A stretch of 64,000 bases of DNA, from NCBI GenBank assembly GCA_948567375.1, contig OX419759.1, positions 50,992,593-51,056,592 on the forward strand, read 5' to 3'. The stretch's first letter is position 1. The number at the start of each line of letters is the position of its first letter. Below are positions 34,371 through 46,048 of this stretch, in pieces. The notes beneath the pieces are model-generated. The model ran no database searches. It worked only from the letters and a program-made list of their open reading frames with translations, and had not been told where the DNA came from. A program made the position numbers and the translations under genes. The DNA is from Lunularia cruciata. Its lineage: Eukaryota; Streptophyta; Marchantiopsida; Lunulariales; Lunulariaceae.

Positions 34371-35105
34371 CTCCACCGCTAGTTCGTGACTTCAAACTTG
34401 CATATGGTTGCTTGTGCATTTTGGAGATGAGAAATAGGCTCTCATGTGGTATTGTGATGCATATACCTTTTCCAAAGGATTTTATATTCAATTTATCATT
34501 AGCATCCAAGTTGGATGTAATGACTTGCAAGTATATAATCAACTTTGTATTCTTCATGATCATTAATAGAGGTTGGAAGAGGAGTAGAAGGTTTTGTATA
34601 AGTAATAAAGAAGATGTGTTAGGAACAAAGGGTTTTAACTCTGAGACATGGTGGATCTTTATGTGACTAAGGAGTGCAAGTTTGTAGGCAACAAGAGAAA
34701 TGATCTAAAGGTAATCAAAAGGATCTGCCCAATTGGGAGCAAGTTTGCAAACTTGGGAGTCAAGAGGGAGAAAAAAATTACTTGAGGAAAGTATAACCTT
34801 ATCACCTTTTTTGAAAAGTGATCACAATGGTGGCTATCAATATATAGTTTTTGCCAATTTTGAGCAACAAGAAGATGAGACTTGGTTTGATGTAAGGATG
34901 CATATAGTTGAGACAAGAAGGTAGAAGTATGAGTGACATGATATGGTAGTGGAGCAAGAATAAGCAAGTCTTGCACATAATTAAGGAAGAAGGGAGAGAA
35001 GAATATACTTTCATGCTTGGAATTATTGTAGGCAAACTTGACAATCAACAGATAAGTATCCCAATCAAAATTGTGAACATTAAGAAAAGCACATAACATA
35101 TTTGT
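34371..35105 (-). pseudogene. Integrase and chromodomain remnant of element 2
   Basis: The minus strand retains VKFAYNNSKHESIFFSPFFL and KSHLLVAQNWQKLY (about 34830-35060), collinear with the integrase end of element 1. More decayed segments match the chromodomain region (34380-34560). Multiple frameshifts are visible. The homology stops abruptly near 35105. Confidence 0.85.
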
Positions 35106-35766
35106 TGTACGTATATACATCACTACACAACATTCATTGCTGTCAACATCATACACTATAGAAGCACAACTCACACGTAAGTCATACACAGACTCTAAAG
35201 TGCCACAATAATCAGATTTTTTACAACACTCAAATCAACTCAACTTGAATGAGTACTTGATCTGTCACTCTATAAACTGCCAACAACTTGGCATTGATTA
35301 CAACCAAACCACACCCACTCTAGCTAAGAGAATCCAGGTGACTCTTGCCGGCCTCTATCCACCATAGCCAAGAACTCAAAGGCTCAACATCAGAGAAGTG
35401 AGCTCTCTGAAGCTGCACTTTGAAAGTATACCCCTGGACTCGAGCTAGGTTTGGAACCCTAACGGTCCCGCTGATGGCACATTTGATGGTGAAAATGGTG
35501 CAAAGTGATGATGGGCCCCACCATGAAGTCAGTTCTTGAACAAAAAATCTGACCGTCGGAAAGTAATCTATGGGAAATTGTTGAAATACCTCTAACTACT
35601 GTCACTGCAACTCTAGTGTCCGAGCAATCTAGATGTGACACTACAAATGGCATGACAATTGTCATGCGTATATATATCACTACACAACATACATTGTTGT
35701 CAACATCATACATTATAGAAGCACAACTCACACATAAGTCATACACACACTCTAAAGTGACACAAT
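35103..35766. repeat. ~100-bp direct repeat pair spaced 557 bp apart
   Basis: 35103-35209 and 35660-35766 share CATCACTACACAACAT-like sequence, GTCAACATCATACA and CTCTAAAGTG with about ten differences. The left copy begins exactly where element 2 homology ends. They could be terminal repeats of a very small retroelement (TRIM-like), or an internal duplication of the 3' LTR of the neighbouring gypsy element at 36445-41160. No primer site was recognised between them. Confidence 0.7.
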
Positions 35767-36741
35767 TGCCATTTAGATTGCGGTTAGGTCCCTCTAACTC
35801 CAAGTATGTGGTATACCCTATGATGGGCAAAGATCAGAAGGCTGGGTGCTATGAAGCCCCATTGTTAGTCGCCTGTCTTCAATCTATACCATATAAAGAA
35901 TGAACTAGCTAAAGGTCAAGTACATCTAGGACATAATCATTGTCCTTGAGGAACCATCATGAGGGGAGGAGTCATACATACCATATGTCATCCTCTCAAA
36001 CAACTATCACACACTAACATAGTAGTAGCTCCACTAGAAGAGCCACATAACATACACCTCAAGCTTGCATGTACAAGTGCCAAGCTTGGGTCCATAGTAC
36101 CATCAATGTTTGGGAAGAGGCATGGTGCACAATTGTGCACATGATCCTTTTAAACAACACTATCATGCCCTTCTAACACAAGGACTCCAGATGGCAAAAC
36201 CTCACACACTCTCAAGATAGTGTGGCATTTTGAAACATCAAGTGTCATCGGTGTTGTTGTAGATATACATAGTCACTTAGATGAAATTGATGGATCAAGG
36301 GTCTATAACCTCCTCTTTGAATATTACATATAATAACGTAAGGTATCCCTATGTTGAGCAATTGCCAAGTTCTCAAAGGCCATTGGCATCACTCTCCAAA
36401 AGATCTCTGCCCGTTGAGAACATGTGCTCACCCATACATCTGGATCATCCAAGTCCAAGACTATAGTAGCATCTTGATGAATGGTTGCAGGTAAATTTGG
36501 ATCTCATCCATAGAGTAGAAAGTAAGGAAAGAAGGATGCTAAGGAGGCTTTCCGGCTGAACTGATAGCCCATGGCCAACCAAGGTAATTGTAGATCCCAA
36601 TCTCCCAAGTGGCTTCTCTCTGAACCATACTTTTTGCAATCTTCTCTTCATTGTCTGACCCACTCTCTTTGCTAAGCCATCTGCCTCAAGGTGATCTCAA
36701 GATGTAATACAATGATCAATCAAAGCTTTGTCACACAAGAC

Positions 36742-37611
36742 CTAAAACTCCCCCAAGAACTCTATACCTTGATCAGTCAAAACCTCAGCTGGTGCACCAA
36801 AATGACTAAGAACTCGATCCAAGACTGAGTAAGCCGTCCCTTCACTTGACTTGTCAAAAAGTGCCACCAACTCAAGCCACTTGGAGAAGTGCTCCACCAT
36901 CACCAAAACATACCAATGATGTCTCACAATCAATGGTAAAGGTCCGGCAAAGTCCAAACTCTAGCGGTAACCCAAACCCATGATAGGTAATGAGTGTAAC
37001 CGTGGTGTAGGAGCATTGAATGATGCTTTAACTTGGTCACAAACCACACATCTGGCAACAAATTGTTGTACCTCAGTCTGCATACCGTGCCACCAATAGT
37101 GACTCTAGAGTAAGCTATATGTACGTTTTACTCCAAAATGTCCTAGCTCCTCATGAGCATGACGGACCAATTGTAGTCCTTGAGATGAAAATGGTACTAC
37201 TCTCACTCTACCATCCTCCCATACACGCAAAAGGTGTCTTCCCTCCAATCTGAACCGTATGGCTAGATGAAGAACACGATCTCTCTCCTTGGCCCCAACT
37301 ATGCTACCCACAACACCAGTGCAAAGATAGTCCATCACTAAGATGTCACCATGAATGTCTTGCTGAACTGTACCGATATCTTCACTCTCTGGATTTGTGA
37401 CCTCAATAACTCCTCTTGTACGCACTGAGAGAGATACCACCAAAGCCTCAAGAAATATAAACAGAAAGACCGATGCATGCCAACTTGGCACCATCTCCTC
37501 ATTTGTCTCACCATGCCAACGTGCTCCGGTCTGATCCTGCTGGTTGGGACATGGGTTTTTACTCAACCCATCTACATCATGGTTCACCACTCCAGGTCTG
37601 TGAACAACCAT
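36742..37611 (-). pseudogene. Integrase of the second gypsy family
   Basis: The His pair of the zinc finger (HEELGHFG) lies at the start. The catalytic core reads MDFAGPLP, then KWLELVALFDKS, then a DQG-x-EF segment containing the second Asp. The two parts are separated by stops near 37105 and 36958. This enzyme normally joins element DNA to the target. Confidence 0.85.
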
Positions 37612-38010
37612 GAAATCATACTCCTATAAAATCAGAGCCCATCGTGCAAGCTTCCTTGAAAGCTTGTCGGACTCCATCAACCACTTCAGCAGCTGATGAT
37701 CAATTATGAGAGTGAAGGGATTACCAAGTAGGTAACATCAGAAATGTGCTATTGCCCAAACTGCTACCAAGCACTCTCACTCATATGAACTATACTTTGC
37801 CTCCACTGAATTGTTGGAGCGACTAGCATAGGTGACCACAAACTCCTTTCCCTCATCATCATGTTGGGTGAGCACTGCTCCAAGCCCCAACATACTCCAA
37901 TCAATATGAACCTGAAATGGTCATCCTCTGATTGGTCTCCTCAAAATAGGAGAAGATATCAACCTCTCCTTGAGCTCTACAAAAGCTCTCTCCTACTCAT
38001 CTCCCCAAAA

Positions 38011-38784
38011 CTACTCATGTGTAAGCTTGGTCAACTTTGTCAAGGCCTTGGCAATGGCAAGAAATCCTCTAGCATAGCGGTGATAGAAGTTTTCCAACCC
38101 AAGGAATGCTTGCACTCTGCTCACATTTGTAGGCCAAGGAATATGTGCAATAGCCTCCACCTTAATCTGCTGAACACCAAGTCCTCCGAGGTAGATAGTG
38201 TGACCCAAATACTCAACCTGCTCATGGAAGAACCTACACGTCCCAGGATGTGATTTGAGTCCATGAGATCTCAACCTCTCAAACACCTCCAACAACTGTC
38301 TCTCATGCTCCTCCATAGTAGTGCTATAGACTAAAATGTCATCAATATAGCACCAAGAAAAATCCAATCTAGCTAGGATTCTATCCATGACCCTCTGGAA
38401 CTCAACAGGAGCATTCTTTAACCCAAATGGTAAGAACCTCCAATGATATAACACATCCTTGCCGTGAGGATCAATAGCCTAAAATGCTATCTTGGACTTA
38501 TCTTCCTTCTTGATCGGCAATTGATGATATCCTGCTCAAAGATCCAAAGTGCCAAAGACCTTTTCATACCCAATTGCATCAAAAATCTCCTCCAGTGTGG
38601 GCATGGCATACGGATCAGCCCTAGTTTGTTGGTTGATAGGACGGTAATCTCTACATATCCGCCTATTTGTGTAGTTGCCATGCATATCCTTCTTGGTTGG
38701 CATCATTATAGCTGATTCATACTCTCCATGTGATATCTCTACCAAACCAGCCTCAAAAAGGTCACTATTCCGGCTCTGAATCAA
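38011..38784 (-). pseudogene. Reverse transcriptase of the second gypsy family
   Basis: Contains the finger motif CRDYRPINQQT, the LPFGLKNAPVEFQRVMD stretch and the catalytic YIDDIL box (normally YVDDIL or YLDDIL), then GLKSHPGTCRFF and LGHTIY of the thumb/connection. One break separates the two halves near 38455-38536. Relatively well preserved. Confidence 0.9.
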
Positions 38785-41209
38785 TGTCCTCTCTATTTCA
38801 CTATAGTGATAAGGACGTCAGAAAACTGGTGTATCAATAGTCAACTCAATCCGTATACTAGGTCCCTTCAGAGCACCCAAATCCTTCATAATAAAGGCAA
38901 AAAACTCATGTACCTCCTCAAGAACCTCCAAACTTTCCGTCTTTCCTCTCTTGTAAGCTTGGGTCCAAGATCTGGCTCCTAAATAGCCTCTGTAACTATC
39001 ATAGGAGTGGAAGACATATTGACTGGCTGCTACACTAGGCCCTTGGGAGCAGTAGTGTCATGCTCCCGACCACTAGAGGTTCCAACCTCTATGTGAAAAA
39101 CTCCCTCCACTCTGGTTGCAAGCTCCACACATCCTCTACCGGCATCCCAAGTGGACCAAGGGTGTAATCCAAGTAGCCCACACTCACCTGGATGGACTCC
39201 AAGTAGACCACTCTCCCTAGTAGCTACTGGTTGTGTCCCAAGAATACCATGTCCACTTGGTCCATTGCCCCTAGCATGTACCTGAATCATCTTGATAGGC
39301 ATAGGGCTCACAAGTTTCTGAGTGGTGATCCCTATCAAGCGCATCCTACGCTTCTCGGCCAAACCAAGGTTCACAATCCAAGTCAAATAGTTCAGGTCCA
39401 TAGCATGACCTAACACCTTATGCATGGATGCCTCTAATACTACTAGAACAGTGGTAATACTAGTGCAAAACCCCATAACCTGCTCTCTTTCATTGGCATT
39501 GGGCTCCACTAACTATTGTAATTGTGAGTCCCAAACAAGTCTAGGTCCTCCCTCTTGAAAAGCATGAGAGCCTGGGAAACTCATAAGTGTAGGAAAAGCG
39601 GTTCTAGGCTGTCCAACTAGGTTCACCACTGCCATAGGTGACCTATCAGCCACTACCACCATCTGAGATTGATGCCCCTCATCCAAGATATCATTCAACA
39701 AGGATGTGGTCTAATTGCTAAATCCCATCATATGCATGCTGTAGAACCTCTCTGGGTAAGAGGGTTGTCCACCAAAGACAAAGACGATAAGCCCGTGATC
39801 CCACTCTAGTTGCATCAAACAATACAGCAGGTCCCATCCAAGAATGGACCTGATGTGTGCTTGCCAGCACTCTGGTACGAGAATCACCCATCAAAGGAAT
39901 ATTCTCCAAAAGGTAAGTTAGAGAAACAAATTGATGAACCTAGAGATGTCGTAGTATCCGTAATAGAACAAGGATCTTAAAGACCCAAACCTTGGCAAGC
40001 ACGTATATGTCCCTAACATGGACATCCAGAAATCACCAAGTGAATAAGCCCATGTCTCTCTAGATTGGTCACCCCCAGTAAGGAAATGTCTGTTGGTAGG
40101 GTCTTCTGGTAACCTCTAACTACTGACATCGATAATAACTTTGGGTACCGATAGGCCAAGTATGCCAGATGATGTAGAAAGACTCACCTAGTAGTCTCAT
40201 CTCTCTCCACATACAAGTATTGCTGTACTTGTATACCCGCCTGGAGGACCGCAAATAGTCCGGTGCTAATCCCACCAAACAACTCTAATAGACATACTCC
40301 CTCTATTGGATACTGCCAAGCAATGAGTGTGATATCTAGAGGTGTCAATGTAATCAACTCTGGAGGCTCATCCTCACACTCATCTCCTGGTGGTACAAAG
40401 GCTCCACTCCAAGCCTACTGCACCAACCGATCTGCATGTTGTTGCAATGCCTCCTCTGAACTCCACAATGGAACGTCCAAGGTGGATGGAACAATCCCAC
40501 TTGTACTCCAAATCCAAGTGATCTTCTCTGGTACTAGAGTATCCTCTGCATGGGCATTCCCCTCCAATAAATCACCAGGCCAAGTAACTACACCACTAAA
40601 AGTTGAAACTGATGCTGCCATGGTCCCGGACTATATGAGCCAAGACTGCCACTATTAAAGCGTACTGGTAGGCAACATACTTGTCCCTCACCAGACTGCC
40701 AACCTCGTCTACAAGAGGTTGTCTCCTCCCAATAGTCAATACTGAAACCCATGGGATACAACACTGCTCCCCAACTAGCACATCATATAACTTAGCTATT
40801 GTTGCAATAGCTTGAGCTCTCACCACCGAGCTATCAATTGGATGACCAGGCTGAACCTGGACAACAAGCTCTCCATGTGTGATGTATTGTGTTGAACCAC
40901 CACCTAGAGATGTCTGGATCTGAAATGGACACCTCTCTACATCAGTCTTCCATAACTCTATACCAACTATTGCAGCCTTCCCCAACATAAGAGGCTGCAC
41001 ACCAAAGTCTAACAAGACTCTGTGTGGTGTATAGACCTTCCCTGAAAGTCCCACCAAGCAGAATATCCCCCTCTGGTTATCCAATAAGACAACATCAGGT
41101 GTGAACCGTGCTCTCTCAAAGGCTGGTCTAGCTGGCCAGTCCTCTAGTCTAGCCGCTGCTGCCTACCATAAACCACTATCGCTGAAAGGATCCCATACCT
41201 CAATAACTT

Positions 41210-41615
41210 TCTCCTTCCCAATATCATAGCTAAAGATCCGGTAGTTATGAAGACATTCTTCAAAGTGCTTCAAGCAATCATGGTAGTAGTAGCGCTTGAG
41301 ATGTGCATGATCAAGGTGGGAGAAATCCGAAGCCTGGTGGTAGGGAATGCTTTCCAATTGTCTTTGTTCCAACCTTCAAGTTGCACGAAGTTGGTTGGCA
41401 ACTTTGGTGTACCCTTGGTTGTCAAGGATGTTGCTCATTTGAATCTTCCAAGTGAGGTAATCTTCTACATCTTTGAGAGGCTCAATGCAATAGATAGAGG
41501 ATGTATCATTGGCCATACTGACATAATTTTGGCAATATTGGTAAAGTGAGACAAGTTCAGATTTACAATGAATCTGCAATGCAAGATTGATCTTAATATT
41601 GGATTGAGCAGTCAA
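41210..41615 (-). pseudogene. Ty1/copia gag N-terminal fragment
   Basis: The minus strand reads IEPLKDVEDYLTWKIQMSNI then LDNQGYTKV, the start of copia gag (L-x-G-x-NY-x-W-K-x-M-x-x-L). A shifted frame downstream gives TTRLRISPTLIMHISSATTT, matching the next conserved gag block. One stop and one frameshift interrupt it. It abuts the gypsy protease region, so a copia element or fragment was joined here. Confidence 0.75.
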
Positions 41616-41829
41616 ATCAGAATGACAAGTGATTAACGTGGGGGCCCAAAACCTATTATCAATACATGGTCTATATCACTAAATTTGACATGAGAGAGCA
41701 GATACACACACAGTCGTTTGCGTGTAAGTTCCTTGCACCTCACTCGTACCATATCAAACTAGGGCTTCCTTATTGTTCATGTGCTCCATAATGCCTCCAC
41801 AATGACCCGCTTCACAAAATGACAAAAAA

Positions 41830-42228
41830 ACCAAACTTTATCTTCTCCTTCTTGAAACAATGCTCTCTCCATTTGCTCTTGTGATCATGATCTCACTTTT
41901 CTAACAATCAAGTAAGATGTTCAATCTATTACAACACAACAATGATAACTTTAGGCATCACCACCACGGTTACTAATCTACCAAAGTACCTTCTCACAAA
42001 TATCTAAGTTAATATATAAATGCAACATGTCCACCACTCCACAATCAAAAGGATTAACGGTTCATTGGACAAGGTGATCACATTCAAAAACATTGACCAA
42101 AGTGTGAGATGATGATTTATGTGAAATGATACTTTGGTAGTATATGGACACAAAAATCCCAATGATTTTGGGGAAATAGATTTGGTGGTCCATAGATTCC
42201 ATCCATCACAATCTTCCATTGATTCCAA
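41830..42228 (-). pseudogene. Leader and gag start of element 2
   Basis: Collinear with 14500-14904 of element 1: shared GTAAGATG.TCAAT, GGTGATCA, GATTTGGTGGTCCATA and ATTCCATCCATC blocks. The primer site is decayed, keeping only GATTCCA where GATACCA is expected. No usable reading frame remains. Confidence 0.75.
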
Positions 42229-42618
42229 TGTAAAAGACCAAGGAGAGAAATATGAAAATAGAAGATCACTTTGAAACTCTATAGATATGTGATATGTGAA
42301 ACTCCAAATGTCTAGCTTGAGCTAGGGCTTTGGTATTTGTTGGCAATTTAGATACAAGGTTTTCAAGAAGCTTCCAAGGAAAGTTTCTTCTACAAGCTTT
42401 TTTTCTTGAAGTGTAAGCTAAGCTAACCGTTTACGTGGTATGTAAGCTAAGTTGACCGTCAATTTGGATACAAGTTACACAATCCTTGGAAAGTTCCTAG
42501 AAGCTTCTCACCAAGAAGCTTTGGATGCTTCTAGAATATTCTTAGAAGTTTCTATATATGTATACTAGTTCTATCTCCTTTTAGCTATATTCAGCTCTTG
42601 CTAACTCTATATTATGAT
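42229..42618 (-). repeat. 5' LTR relic of element 2
   Basis: Begins TGTAAAAGACC at the inner edge and follows element 1's LTR with many substitutions. It retains a three-unit heat-shock site, TTCTAGAATATTC, at 42529-42541 but has lost the TATA box (TATTTGTT). The outer boundary is uncertain by a few bases. Confidence 0.85.
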
Positions 42619-44815
42619 ATAAATAAAGACTTTTATATCAATGATGAAAAAATAAAACATCTTTTACTAATAGTCAGATATATATACTTATTCACTGCTA
42701 AATTTCTCCAACATCAATATCTACATTAGTTATACTCTCAAGCAAAAAATTTCAATCTTTACTTAGTAAATATATATAATTTTTATAAAGTCTCATTGTC
42801 TTCACTTATTACAAAGTCTCTAAGAATATATGCATTTTCTCTACAAAATTCCTCTTCAAAATTACAACATAAGTAATCTGGTGTCTAAATAAAGTCTTAA
42901 TTTATTGAGATTATTTGAAATAAATAAACTCAAAGTCAAAGACTTTAATATGGATTTTTGTCTTCACATACCTTGTTTTGTAGTTTTTAAGCATATATTT
43001 CAAGATTTAATATTTTATGATTAAAACTTTTAAACAAGGTATGTGAAATATGTTCTAATTGAAAATATAAAATGTTTAAATCTTCAAAATTAAAGTAAAT
43101 ATATTTAGCTTAGCCTTATTTATTATCACAAGTGACTTATATAGAATTTTACTTCTATTATAAACCAAGCCAAATTGACCTTACAAAGACTAAGGCAAAG
43201 GTTGAGATAATCCAATTTACAATTATTTGATTTTATATTGAAATATATTTTAGTATAAATTCACTAAATAATTACTTAAAATAATAATTATTCATTGATA
43301 TTTTATATGAGCATCTTAATTTAAATAGATGAATTTAATTTGATTATTCCTGTATTAGTTGATTACAAATATCTTTAAATAACCCAAAATATTACAAGTT
43401 ACTTTAGCACTAACTATTTTCTCCTACTTGCATCAATTAATCTTCCATAAATTGAATTTTTACTTGAATTTGGTTCATCCATAATCTCTTGTTTAATCAT
43501 GAATGCATATGATACAATAACATACAATACTCTTTGCATCAATTACACTTTATACAAGATTAAGTTTTGCTTAAATTTGGTTCATCTATCATCTTCTTCT
43601 TAATCATGATTAATTATGATAGTACTCTAGGTATAATAAGGAACATATTACATAATGCTATACCAATTCTCCCACAACTCTCCTTTGTCATCTCTACTTT
43701 TTTCTCTTTTTTTTTGAATATATTATATAAGAGCTACATCCTCAAATTGAGTACTTATCCTTTCTCCTCTAATTATTGCTCATGAAAGTCCTTTTAAAGT
43801 AACTAATAAAGGCTTCTATTTGATCTATATTCCTACCCAGAAAATTTATAAGTTTCTTTATCTTAGCCTCTCGTTACCTTCTTCTCTCCATTTTAATTCC
43901 TATTGCTCTCACCTAATAGATTAGAAATATGAATCATTCCATTTGAGGATAGTCAACTATAGGTTATTAATAGGTTAAGGTTACGCCAAGATTTCTACCA
44001 CATTGTCAAACCCTAGAGTGTATATCAGTCAAACACTCACAGATACCTTATCCATTAATTAAAAGACAATCTCAATCTTTAATCTTGAGAACTCTCAATT
44101 GAAGTTAGTTTCTCCATGATGGTACCAAGATTCTACACCTAGGTTTCCAAAAATACTACTACATCATGGCCCTTTAAAAGACCTTCCAATCCATAAACCT
44201 TATTCCTTGGTTCCTAGGTTCTAGATTTCTTTACTCCTAATCTTTGTGACGAAGGTACAACATACAATCCTAAGTCAATCAAACCTCCCATTTCCACTTA
44301 ATCTCTTGTTCTTAAAGCTCAATCAATATGAATTTGCCTTATATATCTTCTCTATATATAATAAAGAACTTGGAATAACTTTTTCCTCCTGGTGGAGAAA
44401 TATTTTTAGTCCTCTTAACATTTTGTTCAAGTTCTATTCTAAATTCTCCTTTCTTCAAATCATCCACTATTATCACCTCAAGCCTTTAGAGAATATTTTA
44501 TAACCTCAACTTCCACTCTTTATGGCTTTCCGTGCTCCAAAGATGAATCTAAACACTTGGACATGCTTTTGGCTATTCTCAATTCCCCACGCATGAAGTA
44601 CTCCCAAGTAAGATAGTTGTAAATTAAAGCATTATGAGTAACTCTTCATCTCTTGTTTACATATTTGTGTAATTCCTAAACCTAAAAGTTATTAATAACT
44701 ATAGTAACTAAAAAAAAGGCAAAAAGTTTTCTACAGTCAAAAGTCTAAGTAAACTTGGGATTTGGTGGGATTACCAAAAGTTAAAAGGCTATTAACACCA
44801 AACGGATGTATAAGC
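42619..44815. other. AT-rich block without a recognisable gene
   Basis: Very AT-rich and poor in open frames, similar in composition to 28500-34017 on the other side of element 2. I see no motif of any gene or transposon protein. Confidence 0.5.
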
Positions 44816-45023
44816 TAAAATTTAAATCTAATGGGAGTGTGCAAAGGCACAAGGCAAGGCTTGAGGCTCAAGGATAGTCTCAAGTAATAGATGAGAGCTT
44901 TTATAAGACCTTAACTCATGTGGCTAAATTGATTGTTGTACATATTTCTATTTCTCCAGCTACACAATTTGGTTGGAAAATACATCAATTTTCTTAATGC
45001 AGTACTTGAGGAGGAGATATGTA

Positions 45024-45210
45024 CGATAACCTTTGGGATTTATCCAACTAAGGAGGACTTGGTCTGTAAATTGACGAAATCACTGTATGGGTTAAAAGCA
45101 AGCTCCATGTATTGATCGATACCCTTTGGGATTTATCCAACCAAGAAGGACTTGGTGTTTAAATTGACGAAATCACTCTATGGGTTAAAAGCAAGCTCCG
45201 CGTATTGATC
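45024..45210. repeat. 94-bp tandem duplication inside copia RT
   Basis: Units 45024-45117 and 45118-45210 share CTTTGGGATTTATCCAAC, AAATTGACGAAATCACT and GGGTTAAAAGCAAGCTCC with a handful of differences. 94 is not a multiple of three, so the duplication itself shifts the frame. Confidence 0.92.
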
Positions 45211-45411
45211 ATTGTATACCAAACAAGGATCATTACTTTTTTGGTGAAAGATGAATTTACACATAGTATTCCAGATCCAAATCTATGTGTGATACATAAG
45301 CAAGGGGATTGGTATTTTTAGTCCCTTATATTTATATGGATGACACTATCATCATACGCTGAGATATAAGTTGAGATATTGAAGAACACGCGGAAACTTG
45401 AAGAGTATTTT

Positions 45412-45442
45412 GAATTCAGAATTCAGAATTCAGAATTCAGAA
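45412..45442. repeat. (GAATTCA)n short tandem repeat
   Basis: About four consecutive 7-bp units within the copia relic. Not in any intact gene. Confidence 0.95.
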
Positions 45443-46023
45443 GATAACAGACTTAAGAGAAATTCGTTTTTATCTTAATACTGGGATAATCAAGAACAAT
45501 GAATTCACTATGTTCACTCAAGCCAACCAGATACGGTGGATACTTGAAACATTCAATATGAAAGAGTGTAACCAATTACCTCTCTTGAGATTTGTGGAAG
45601 ATATCTGAAAGTGGGTGAGAATAAGGAGAAGGTATCTATCTATCAGGAAACTAGAAGGGAGTTTAATATTTTTACTACTACAGGGCCTGATATTCTCCCT
45701 CGGTGAGTGTGATCAGCTAGTTTATACAAGAACCCAAGAAATCTCATTGGATGAGTGCTAAGAGGATCTTGTGGTACTTCAAAGGCACAATGAATTTAGG
45801 AATACAATGTAAAAGCATCGCAACACATGAAGCAATAGATGTGGAAGTGGAAGGGTACATCAACTCAAATTGGGCTAGAGATAGAGACACCGGAAAATTA
45901 GAGAAGCCTCAGTAGTTATACCAAATGTGAGCGATCATCAAGGCTGGAAAAGTGAACGGTCTTAAGGCTAGATATAGAGGACCTCAAGTGGACAATATAC
46001 ATATAAATAAAAGGAAGATAACA

Positions 46024-46048
46024 AGAAGGATGGGAAGACCCCATCAAT
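46024..46048 (-). repeat. LINE-like tail core, copy 5
   Basis: AGGATGGGAAGACCCCATCA is identical to the core of the copies at 6221, 9439 and 18063, but the GGCGACCGCG end is absent. The shortest copy in the window. Confidence 0.6.

Larger units (their letters stand above)
36445..41160 (-). mobile_element. Different Ty3/gypsy element, internal region, decayed
   Basis: Not closely related to elements 1-3. On the minus strand, in order: a protease-like region (40596-41160) with HRVLLDFGVQPLMLGK, where D-S-G would be expected; a poorly conserved region (39030-40590); reverse transcriptase (38011-38784) with ICRDYRPINQQT, FLPFGLKNAP and WCYIDDILVYS; a tether and RNase H region including HRPGVVNHDVDGLS (37570-38000); and integrase (36742-37611) with an HEELGHFGVKRTY zinc-finger half, DFAGPLPLI and EVLTDQGIEFLGEF. 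Several stops and shifts interrupt it. No chromodomain was seen after the integrase. The LTRs could not be delimited with confidence. Confidence 0.85.
34018..42618 (-). mobile_element. Second chromovirus copy, decayed, interior replaced (element 2)
   Basis: The ends are homologous to element 1: a 3' LTR relic (34018-34370) with integrase and chromodomain remnants (34371-35105) on the left, and a leader/gag start (about 41830-42228) with a 5' LTR relic (42229-42618) on the right. Relative to element 1, most of gag-pol between the integrase core and early gag is missing. About 6.7 kb of other sequence fills the gap: a different gypsy element, a copia gag piece and an unassigned repeat pair. No target duplication was found at the outer edges, consistent with age. 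Simple nesting does not explain the loss; insertion plus deletion or recombination is more likely. Confidence 0.75.
44815..45960 (+). pseudogene. Ty1/copia reverse transcriptase and RNase H relic
   Basis: Plus-strand fragments of a copia pol occur in order: KLKSNGS-like and KARLEAQG pieces (44815-44870), VCKLTKSLYGLKASS twice (45060-45115 and its duplicate), IYMDDTIII with the YMDD-type catalytic box (about 45330), NNEFTMFTQANQIRWILETFNMK (about 45495-45570, shown in part), AKRILWYFKGTMNLG (about 45760-45800) and an RNase H start, NSNWARDRDTGK (about 45865). Frames change often and stops are frequent, so the copy is long dead. The copia gag fragment at 41210-41615 is on the opposite strand and need not belong to it. 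Confidence 0.85.
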
